Source: DATEMK01 sp035275625 (GTDB taxonomy: Bacteria > Bacteroidota > Bacteroidia > AKYH767-A > OLB10). Taken from it: a stretch of 14,512 bases of DNA. A program made the translations under genes and the position numbers. The DNA lies in contig DATEMK010000527.1 of assembly GCA_035275625.1 (NCBI GenBank), forward strand, positions 1 to 14,512, given 5' to 3'. The number at the start of each line of letters is the position of its first letter. Position 1 is the first letter of the stretch. This document shows positions 1 through 6,042 of the stretch, in pieces. The notes under the pieces are model-generated. The model ran no database searches. It saw only the letters and a program-made list of their open reading frames with translations, and was not told where the DNA came from.

Positions 1-31
1 AAATTTCGCTTTAAAATATAAATATAAAGAT

Positions 32-802
32 ATGAAAGCAATTTGGTCCGGTTCAATCAGCTTTGGATTGGTTAACATACCCGTAAAGCTTTATTCAGCA
101 GTTGAAGATTCAGGCCTTGATTTGGACATGCTTGACAGTAAGGATCATTCGCGCATCCGTTTTAAAAGGGTAAATGAAAATACAGGGAAAGAGGTTGAAT
201 TTAAATCCATAGTAAAAGGCTACAATTATGACGGAAACTATATTGTGCTGGATGAAAAAGACCTGGAAGATGCGGCACCCGAAAAAACCAAAGCCATTGA
301 AATATTAAACTTTGTGCATGAAAAGGAAATAGAATCTATCTACTATGAGCAGCCCTATTATACAGAGCCCGGGAAAGGCGCTGAACGTGCATACGGAATA
401 CTGCGCGAAGCACTGAAGAAATCAGGAAAAGTAGGTATTGCATCCTTTGTAATGCGTACCAGGGAATCACTTGTAGTTGTAAAGCCTTATCATGATATGA
501 TTCTTTTGAACCGTATCCGCTTTGAGGAAGAGATCCGCAGTGAAGAAGATTTAAAAGTGCCGAAACCGGATAAAACAAAAAGCAAGGAAGTGGAAATGGC
601 AAATAAGCTGATTGACCAGCTTACAGAAAAATTCAACATTTCAAATTACAAGGATACCTATACACAAAAACTTTTAAAAGCAATAGAAGCGAAAGCGAAA
701 GGCAAAAAACCCAAAAAGAAAAAAATGGCAGTGGTTCATCGCAAATCCGATGATCTGATGGAAATGCTTAAAGCAAGCCTCGGTAAGAAAAAGGCATCAT
801 AA
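32..802 (+). CDS. ku: Ku protein, bacterial non-homologous end joining
   Basis: Bacterial Ku binds broken DNA ends as a ring-shaped homodimer and recruits ligase D for end joining in the cytoplasm. The 256-aa product opens with the family hallmark MKAIWSGSISFGLVNIPVKL, which also fixes the ATG at 32. Residues 1 to about 200 match the Ku core beta-barrel, including the EIESIYYEQPYY and GKVGIASFVMRTRE stretches. The tail after about residue 220 is lysine-rich (GKKPKKKKM, then GKKKAS), as in other bacterial Ku proteins where basic tails contact DNA. The length is close to the usual 250-300 aa. No ligD is visible; it may lie left of the window or elsewhere. The upstream 31 bases are too short to define a promoter. 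A terminator-like hairpin follows, so the gene is probably the end of a transcript. Family assignment is very secure; function in this organism is inferred. Confidence 0.96.
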   Translation: MKAIWSGSISFGLVNIPVKLYSAVEDSGLDLDMLDSKDHSRIRFKRVNENTGKEVEFKSIVKGYNYDGNYIVLDEKDLEDAAPEKTKAIEILNFVHEKEIESIYYEQPYYTEPGKGAERAYGILREALKKSGKVGIASFVMRTRESLVVVKPYHDMILLNRIRFEEEIRSEEDLKVPKPDKTKSKEVEMANKLIDQLTEKFNISNYKDTYTQKLLKAIEAKAKGKKPKKKKMAVVHRKSDDLMEMLKASLGKKKAS

Positions 803-836
803 ATATTTTTCCCAGGCAATACAAATAAAAAACCTC
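801..836 (+). repeat. Terminator-associated repeat, element B copy 1
   Basis: This stretch starts at the Ku stop codon and matches 8393-8432 after the 6043 gene. Both contain AAATATTTT and the identical 16-mer CAGGCAATACAAATAA, then an A-rich run and CCTC. Here it leads into a complete terminator hairpin; at the second site the right arm is not conserved. The copies look like a shared 3'-end sequence family. Confidence 0.5.
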
Positions 837-860
837 ACTTTTAAGGAGGCTTTTATTTTT
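828..860 (+). terminator. Rho-independent terminator after ku
   Basis: CCTC (833-836) pairs with GAGG (846-849) around a 9-base loop. The stem continues, after one A/C mismatch, with AAAA (828-831) against TTTT (851-854), and a T-rich tract follows to 860. The position just after the Ku stop fits an intrinsic terminator. Confidence 0.65.
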
Positions 861-903
861 GCTTTTTTTATAGCATTACGCATTGCTTTTGCTTTTTTGG
901 TAG

Positions 904-945
904 TTCGGAGATGAAAACAAAGTTTTTAATTTAATTTTAAGAATG
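904..945 (+). repeat. Dispersed stem-loop repeat, element A copy 1
   Basis: It begins TTCGGAGATGAAAACAAAG and continues into a TTTAATTTAATTTT tract. It resembles 1013-1058 and 8363-8394. The symmetry of the family (AAACTT... AAAGTTT) is only partly kept in this copy. Confidence 0.5.
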
Positions 946-971
946 GAACGCGGGCTTTTCCGTACCCCCAA

Positions 972-983
972 CCCCTATAGGGG
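972..983. repeat. Perfect palindrome CCCCTATAGGGG
   Basis: A 12-base perfect palindrome lies between the two element A copies. It could form a short hairpin in the spacer transcript. It resembles the CCC-ATA-GGG mini-hairpin at 10110-10118, which may be related or coincidental. Confidence 0.45.
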
Positions 984-1012
984 CGGTCCTGCGCACATAC
1001 TTTACGGGAGGT

Positions 1013-1058
1013 GAAAACTTCGGGATGTAAATAAAATTTCTAATTTAATTTATGAATG
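1013..1058 (+). repeat. Dispersed stem-loop repeat, element A copy 2
   Basis: The segment reads GAAAACTTCGGGATG and ends in a CTAATTTAATTT tract shared with copy 1. Its arms (AAACTT and AAATTT) pair imperfectly, as expected for a decayed stem-loop. Confidence 0.5.
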
Positions 1059-1190
1059 CAAAGCAAATTTTTCACAATTAATTCAATAACATTTTTAAAT
1101 CCATTTTTTTTCAGGTTAATTATAATAAATGTTTATTTTCATTGAACTAAATTTACAAGGTTTAAAATTTAACAAATAAATACATTTGAT

Positions 1191-2594
1191 ATGAAAATAA
1201 TTTCCGGCTTTATATTTTTTATTTTCAGTATGGCTTCCTATGCCCAGCATGAAGCTGATAACTGGTATTTCGGCCAGAATGCCGGTATTACGTTCAGTAC
1301 TGTTCCGCCATCTGATTTACCGGGCAGTCAACTGTCAACTAATGAAGGTAGTGCAAGTCTGTCAGACAGCGCAGGAAATCTTCTTTTCTATTCAGACGGT
1401 TTTACAATTTGGGATCGCAATCATAATGTAATGCCAAATGGTTCTGGTCTTAATGGCAGCTCAACTTGTTCACAATCCGCTTTGTTTGTTCCCTGCCCTG
1501 GCAACGATTCGCTTTATTATCTCTTTACTCCTCCTGATGAATTTACCTTACCTGGTTTTTTTTGTTATTCTGTTATTGACATGACTTTAAATAATGGTGA
1601 CGGAGATGTTATAAATAAAAATACACAACTGTTTAGTCCCAGTACAGAAAAAGTTACTGCCGTGCGTCATGCTAACGGTTCAGACATATGGGTAATTGGT
1701 CATTCCTATAATAATGCAGATTTCTACGCTTACCTGGTTACTTCAGCCGGCATTACCCCGGTTCCTGTTGTCTCCACTGCCGGTTCTGTTCATGCCGGGG
1801 TTAGCGCCAATAAAGAAGGTATTATGAAAGCGTCACCATGCGGGGATAAAATCGCGCTTACAGTGACAAACGATGCGTTTGTGGAGCTTTTTGATTTTGA
1901 TAATTCAGCAGGCATAGTTTCCAATGCAATTCATTTGGGAAATTTTATACCTAATGCTACATGGCCTTTATACGGAGTGGAATTTTCGCCAGATGGCTCA
2001 AGGTTATATGTCACACAGGAACAACCGGCTTTGCTGGTACAATACAATTTGCTGGCAGGTTCGCCTTCGGCAATAATTGCTTCTGCCGATACCATCAAAA
2101 TGTATAGCGGTGCCACCATGTTCGCTGCCTTGCAAACCGGACCGGATGGTAAAATATATATTTCGAGGCTTAGCCAATCTTTCCTTGCCTGTATTAACAA
2201 CCCTGACAGCCTGGGGACAGCCTGTAATTTTACTGATACTGTTGTTACTTTGTCTTCAGGAGTAGCCCATGGTTTACCCGGATTTATGTCTTCTCTTTTT
2301 TGTCCTTTAAATACCGGTTTCAATAATCCTGCATCAAATGATTTATCAGTCTCCATTTATCCCAATCCAGTCCAGGCAGAAATTCTTATCAGCGTTTCTG
2401 TTTCATCGTCATCTGTTATTGAAGTAAACGTCATTAACTTTTTAGGGCAAACTACCCGGACAAAATCTTTTAACAAGCTAACTCCCGGCAGCCATACTTT
2501 AAAAATGAATGTAAATGGTTTGCCTTCGGGGATGTATATTGTTGAACTAAATGACGGGGAACAAAGAAAGGTGATGAAGCTTTTTAAAGAATAG
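1191..2594 (+). CDS. Secreted T9SS-sorted beta-propeller-like protein
   Basis: The 467-aa product has a signal peptide (residues 1-18, MKIISGFIFFIFSMASYA, then Q). The N-terminal block WYFGQNAGITF / QLSTNEGSASLSDSAGNLLFY / TIWDRNHNVMPNG matches a region I recognise from the front of large gliding- and surface-associated Bacteroidota proteins. The middle (about 120-370) looks like a WD40/YVTN-type propeller, for example GVEFSPDGSRLYVTQ and TGPDGKIYISR. Residues from about 384 to 467 form a T9SS type A sorting domain with YPNP at 390-393 and the closing pattern GMYIVELNDGEQRKVMKLFKE. It should be exported by Sec and then T9SS to the cell surface or medium. Related proteins are often much longer with PKD modules between the two ends; this one joins propeller to sorting domain directly. 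The ligand is unknown. The start is set by the signal peptide. Confidence 0.88.
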   Translation: MKIISGFIFFIFSMASYAQHEADNWYFGQNAGITFSTVPPSDLPGSQLSTNEGSASLSDSAGNLLFYSDGFTIWDRNHNVMPNGSGLNGSSTCSQSALFVPCPGNDSLYYLFTPPDEFTLPGFFCYSVIDMTLNNGDGDVINKNTQLFSPSTEKVTAVRHANGSDIWVIGHSYNNADFYAYLVTSAGITPVPVVSTAGSVHAGVSANKEGIMKASPCGDKIALTVTNDAFVELFDFDNSAGIVSNAIHLGNFIPNATWPLYGVEFSPDGSRLYVTQEQPALLVQYNLLAGSPSAIIASADTIKMYSGATMFAALQTGPDGKIYISRLSQSFLACINNPDSLGTACNFTDTVVTLSSGVAHGLPGFMSSLFCPLNTGFNNPASNDLSVSIYPNPVQAEILISVSVSSSSVIEVNVINFLGQTTRTKSFNKLTPGSHTLKMNVNGLPSGMYIVELNDGEQRKVMKLFKE

Positions 2595-2595
2595 A

Positions 2596-2724
2596 TACCT
2601 GGCAGATCAAACTAATATTATTTTTCTTCGTGCTTTTTTAAAGAATGGTGTGAAAGAGGCAGCGGATGATACTTCAGCAGAAAATTTTGCGGATGTTTTA
2701 CACAGGGTACTTCAAATAAAATAA
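2596..2724 (+). pseudogene. Possible C-terminal coding remnant
   Basis: Reading from 2596 to the TAA at 2722-2724 gives 42 codons with no internal stop, including KNGVKEAADDTSAENF and ADVLHRVLQIK. The composition (charged, helix-forming, plausible protein C-terminus) looks like real protein rather than spacer. There is no in-frame ATG, only a GTG at 2650, and I do not recognise the family. It starts right after the 1191 gene's stop, in another frame. It may be the tail of a deleted gene, or a chance open stretch. Confidence 0.35.
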
Positions 2725-2730
2725 ACTCAA

Positions 2731-2760
2731 TTTGTTGTATTCATAAAAAGTTTATTTTTA
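2731..2760 (+). promoter_or_regulatory. Candidate Bacteroidota promoter for the cyclase gene
   Basis: TTTG at 2731-2734 is followed after 18 bases by TATTTTTA at 2753-2760. This matches the phylum's TTTG / TAnnTTTG promoter pattern except for the last base. Transcription would start near 2767, giving a leader of about 65 bases that includes the inverted repeats at 2771-2818. The -7 box lies inside a 36-base core repeated upstream of two other genes. Confidence 0.5.
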
Positions 2761-2773
2761 TCTCCGATTTCTT
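2738..2773 (+). repeat. Upstream core repeat, copy without hairpin
   Basis: These 36 bases match the 12237-12295 copy at 33 of 36 positions once a 23-base hairpin is removed from the latter. They also match 13568-13603 without gaps, at about 31 of 36 positions. The core runs from TATTC through the -7-like TATTTTTA to CCGATTTCTT. Confidence 0.65.
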
Positions 2774-2818
2774 CAGGATCTCTGCATCCCGGGAACTATC
2801 GGGAGAAAAACCCTGAAG
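2771..2818 (+). promoter_or_regulatory. Nested inverted repeats in the cyclase mRNA leader
   Basis: The outer arms CTTCAGG (2771-2777) and CCTGAAG (2812-2818) are perfectly complementary. Inside them TCCCG (2787-2791) pairs with CGGGA (2800-2804) around an 8-base loop. The structure ends 15 bases before the start codon, so it could affect translation initiation. There is no T-run, so it is not an obvious terminator. No known riboswitch class was recognised. Confidence 0.5.
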
Positions 2819-2833
2819 GTACACAGACAGAAA

Positions 2834-4909
2834 ATGTTGAACAAAGTAAAATACCACAGCTTCTCTTTTCTACTTATGGCCTCCTGTATTTTACTTTCAC
2901 AGGCATTGTATGCTCAAAATACAGATCAGTTAAAAATTGATTCCCTGCTTACCTGCTTAACTAAAGCAAAAGAAGATACCAATAAAGTAAACCTACTGAT
3001 AAATATTATGTATTTTCATATTTATTACAATGCGGAAGAAGGATTACAGTACGAAATGCCGGCACTCAGGCTTGCTGAAAAACTAAGCTGGCAACAGGGA
3101 ATTTATGAGGTAAAGCATTTAACAGGCAGAATTTACTGGCGGCTGAATAAGTTTGATGAAGCATTAAAAAATCATTTCGCTTCATTAACAATTGCTGAGA
3201 AGATGAATGACAAAAAGAGGATACTAAAATCTTTGACAGCTATTGGACAGGATTATGCCGATCATTCCAACTACCCGGAAGCTTTAAAGTATTTTACCAA
3301 AGCGCTTGCCATAACCCGTGAAACAGGGGATATTTTTGAAACAGCCAATACGTATAATTTTATTGCATGGGTACATGAACAGCAAGGCAATTATCCCGAA
3401 GCATCAAAAAATACTTTTGCCGCATTGAGAATTGCCCAGCAGCTGGGAGATGAGTATCTGACAGCCATTCTCATGTCCAATATAGCCAATGATTACAGGG
3501 CGCTGGGTAATGATTCTATGGCGCTTTTATACCTGGATAGTTCAATTGTCCCGAAAAAGAAAGTAAATGATTTAATTAACCTGAGTGAATCATACATTCA
3601 GATTGGATCTATCCATCAGCAACACAAAAATTACAGTGAAGCATTAAAGTATTTTGAGCTTTCATTAAAAACAGGCAAAGAAATTAATGATATACAGGTT
3701 ATAACTAACTCTTACAGCAATATAGCAGGTCTTTATGTTGACCTGGGCAATGATGCAGAAGCGTTAAAAAATTATTTATCAGCTGTTGAATCTTTAAAGT
3801 CCTTAGAAGATTACCAGACCGCTGCTGAATTGTATATTGCCATAGGTGGCTGCTATACCCGTTTGAAACAATATGCGGAAGCAAAAAAGTATTTTGACGA
3901 TGCACTTGCATTGTCAAAAAAAATACAGAGCGAATCAGTAAGTAACCAGTATTATGAAGGTGTGGAATTACTCGACAGCGCCACAGGCAACTGGAAGGAC
4001 GCTTATATAAATTATAAAAACTCAGTCCGCCTTGGCAACAAGCTGCACAATGATGAGAATACAAAAAAAATAATGCAGACTACTATGCAATATGAGTTCG
4101 ATAAAAAGGAAGCAGCCGCCAAAGCCGAACAGGAAAAGAAAGATATCCTTCAGCGTACCATTCGCAATTCTATTGCCGCTACACTTGCAGGCGCATTAAT
4201 TTTTTTAGCAGTTGTTTACCGTCAGCGAAACAAGATTTCAAAAGCACGCAAGCGCAGTGATGAATTGCTGCTCAATATTCTTCCCGCGGAAGTGGCAGAA
4301 GAATTAAAAGAAAAAGGAAGTGCCGATGCAAAACAGTTTGACGAAGTAACAGTAATGTTTACTGACTTCAAGGGCTTTACACAAATTTCTGAAAAGTTGT
4401 CTCCTGCAGAATTAGTTTCAGAAATTGATTCCTGCTTTAAAGCATTTGATAACATCATTGGCAAACACAATATCGAAAAAATAAAAACAATTGGTGATGC
4501 ATATATGTGTGCCGGAGGTTTGCCTGTTGCTAATAAAACACATGCAGCAGATGTTGTAAAAGCCGCGCTGGAAATTCAAAAGTTTATGATGGAACATTTA
4601 CAAGAAAGAAAAAACAATGGCAAAGAAATTTTTGAAATAAGAATTGGTATTCACACCGGACCTGTTGTAGCAGGGATTGTTGGTGTTAAAAAATTCGCTT
4701 ACGATATTTGGGGCGATACCGTAAACATTGCCTCACGCATGGAAAGCAGCGGAGAAGCAGGAAAGGTAAATATCAGCGGAAGTACTTATGAATTAGTGAA
4801 AGACCTGCCTTCCGGACAGGCAGGTAAATTCAGCTGCACTCATCGTGGAAAAATTCAGGCGAAAAATAAAGGAGAAATTGATATGTATTTTGTTGAAAGC
4901 AATTCGTAA
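2834..4909 (+). CDS. TPR-repeat membrane adenylate cyclase (class III)
   Basis: The 691-aa product is predicted to make cAMP from ATP. It has a signal-like N-terminus (about 1-27), roughly seven TPR repeats (about 70-375, for example NYPEALKYFTKALAI), a coiled stretch, one membrane helix (about 447-464, IAATLAGALIFLAVVY) and a C-terminal cyclase domain (about 480-691). The TPRs should be periplasmic and the cyclase cytoplasmic. Visible catalytic residues are metal-binding D511 (MFTDFKGFT) and D555 (IGDAYM), adenine-selecting K551 (EKIKTIGD) and D624 (YDIWGD), and transition-state N631 and R635 (TVNIASRM). All are on one chain, so it should work as a homodimer. An in-frame palindromic insertion adds LPSGQAG at 658-664. 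A promoter-like pair and leader inverted repeats lie upstream; phzF-like 4977 follows after 67 bases and may be co-transcribed. The signal sensed by the TPR region is unknown. Confidence 0.93.
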   Translation: MLNKVKYHSFSFLLMASCILLSQALYAQNTDQLKIDSLLTCLTKAKEDTNKVNLLINIMYFHIYYNAEEGLQYEMPALRLAEKLSWQQGIYEVKHLTGRIYWRLNKFDEALKNHFASLTIAEKMNDKKRILKSLTAIGQDYADHSNYPEALKYFTKALAITRETGDIFETANTYNFIAWVHEQQGNYPEASKNTFAALRIAQQLGDEYLTAILMSNIANDYRALGNDSMALLYLDSSIVPKKKVNDLINLSESYIQIGSIHQQHKNYSEALKYFELSLKTGKEINDIQVITNSYSNIAGLYVDLGNDAEALKNYLSAVESLKSLEDYQTAAELYIAIGGCYTRLKQYAEAKKYFDDALALSKKIQSESVSNQYYEGVELLDSATGNWKDAYINYKNSVRLGNKLHNDENTKKIMQTTMQYEFDKKEAAAKAEQEKKDILQRTIRNSIAATLAGALIFLAVVYRQRNKISKARKRSDELLLNILPAEVAEELKEKGSADAKQFDEVTVMFTDFKGFTQISEKLSPAELVSEIDSCFKAFDNIIGKHNIEKIKTIGDAYMCAGGLPVANKTHAADVVKAALEIQKFMMEHLQERKNNGKEIFEIRIGIHTGPVVAGIVGVKKFAYDIWGDTVNIASRMESSGEAGKVNISGSTYELVKDLPSGQAGKFSCTHRGKIQAKNKGEIDMYFVESNS
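4803..4825 (+). repeat. Palindromic element inserted in frame in the cyclase
   Basis: Arms ACCTGCCT (4803-4810) and AGGCAGGT (4818-4825) are perfect 8-base complements around a 7-base loop. The 21 bases 4805-4825 encode LPSGQAG. Removing them joins ELVKD to KFSCTHRGK, which I recall as the uninterrupted form of this family. Related CAGGCAGG and CCTGCCT motifs occur at 12175-12182 and 13427-13434. Confidence 0.65.
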
Positions 4910-4976
4910 TCTGTGAAGACCACTCAATTGACATGAAACCCACCTCCTATAGGTTTTCGGGTACACAAAAATAGTA

Positions 4977-5783
4977 ATGGTAAAAACATACTTTGTTGAC
5001 TCATTTACTGCAGAACCTTTCAAAGGCAATCCTGCGGGAGTATGTATGCTCATTCATGACATGAGCAATGAAACAATGTTGAAAATTGCCCGTGAAATCG
5101 GCTTTTCAGAGACCGCTTTTGTTAAAAAAACTGAGGGTCCGGACACTTATAGCATCAGGTACTTTTCACCCAAAAAGGAAATCCCTTTATGCGGTCATGC
5201 AACACTTGCATCTGCTAAAATAATATTTGAGAAAACATCCGCACCCGGTATTCGTTTTATAACAGGAGAAAATTTACGCCTGGCAATAAAAAAAGATGCG
5301 GAGAATATCATAATGGAGTTTCCTGTGTATGATTTAACTCCATTGACAACGCCACAATCAATGCTTCGGGCTTTGGGTTTGGAAAATGTAATCAATACTT
5401 CATATAGTCAAAACAATAAAATAATCTTATTGGAAATAGCAGATGCTGAAATATTAGCAGCATTAAAGCCCGACTTTACCGCTTTAATAAATTCTTACGA
5501 AAATATAAATGGGGTCCTGGTAACTGCACCTTCAAATACAGAACAATACGACTTTCATTACCGGTATTTCTGGCCATGGGCCGGGACCAATGAAGATCCC
5601 GTAACAGGTGGTGTTCAGACTTTCTTAACTAAGTATTGGTCAACAAGACTAAATAAGAAAAAGATGAAAGCTTTTCAATCTTCGCATCGAACGGGTTTTA
5701 TGACAGTGGAACTGGAAAATGATAAAGTTTTAATATATGGTACGGCTGTGATTGTATTTGAAGGTAACCTGATATGTGATTGA
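4977..5783 (+). CDS. PhzF family isomerase/epimerase-like protein
   Basis: The 268-aa product belongs to the PhzF family, a diaminopimelate-epimerase-like fold with two similar halves; characterised members isomerise small metabolites such as the phenazine precursor DHHA. The N-terminus VKTYFVDSFTAEPFKGNPAGV fits the family and fixes the ATG. The catalytic glutamate is E45 (GFSETAFV), the same number as in Pseudomonas PhzF. The conserved LCGHATL gives G73 and H74, and the second-half motif NEDPVTGG gives D207. All key residues are present, so an active enzyme is likely. No phenazine genes are nearby, so phenazine synthesis is not supported and the substrate is unknown. It may share the cyclase transcript. 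No Shine-Dalgarno is visible, which is normal for this phylum. Confidence 0.93.
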   Translation: MVKTYFVDSFTAEPFKGNPAGVCMLIHDMSNETMLKIAREIGFSETAFVKKTEGPDTYSIRYFSPKKEIPLCGHATLASAKIIFEKTSAPGIRFITGENLRLAIKKDAENIIMEFPVYDLTPLTTPQSMLRALGLENVINTSYSQNNKIILLEIADAEILAALKPDFTALINSYENINGVLVTAPSNTEQYDFHYRYFWPWAGTNEDPVTGGVQTFLTKYWSTRLNKKKMKAFQSSHRTGFMTVELENDKVLIYGTAVIVFEGNLICD

Positions 5784-5934
5784 CAGCGAACAAAGAAATG
5801 GGCGGTAATAACATAACATGGGTTTTTGCCATAATTATCAAGACTCCCGCATCTCCACTATTACACGCATTTTTTTAAAATCCGGCAACCGCCAGATACC
5901 AGGACATTCTCTCAAAATTCATATTAAAGTATTA

Positions 5935-5965
5935 TTGCACGTTGTATATGCTTGCTTTACTTTTG
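5935..5965 (+). promoter_or_regulatory. Promoter for the 6043 T9SS gene
   Basis: TTG at 5935-5937 is followed after 20 bases by TACTTTTG at 5958-5965, a perfect match to TAnnTTTG. The predicted start near 5972 gives a leader of about 70 bases. This is the best promoter match in the window. Confidence 0.62.
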
Positions 5966-6042
5966 AGGCATTCCGGCAACAAAATTATCGGAGCCTGCTG
6001 AAATTAACCCGGTTTTTAAAATAAACAAAACCAACTCTCAAA

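Larger units (their letters stand above)
803..1190. other. Intergenic spacer with stem-loop repeats
   Basis: No coding potential was recognised in these 388 bases. The spacer holds the ku terminator, two copies of a stem-loop repeat (element A, 904-945 and 1013-1058), a 12-base palindrome (972-983) and a very AT-rich tract (about 1045-1190) leading to the next gene. A TATTTTCA sequence at 1134-1141 resembles a weak -7 box for the 1191 gene, but no -33 partner was found. Confidence 0.6.

Noticed and set aside
1181..1188. TACATTTG, a perfect TAnnTTTG match before the 1191 gene
   Set aside because: It ends two bases before the ATG, would give an essentially leaderless mRNA, and lacks an upstream TTG at the right distance.
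4936..4956. AAACC/GGTTT hairpin between the cyclase and PhzF genes as a terminator
   Set aside because: The stem is only five bases with an 11-base loop and is followed by CGGGT instead of a T-run, so readthrough seems more likely.
4977..5783. Phenazine biosynthesis operon suggested by the PhzF homologue
   Set aside because: No other phz genes are present; the PhzF family is broad, and isolated members are common in genomes that make no phenazine.
5818..6024. 68-codon ORF upstream of the 6043 gene
   Set aside because: It overlaps the best promoter in the window (5935-5965), has no recognisable motif, and its composition looks like translated spacer.
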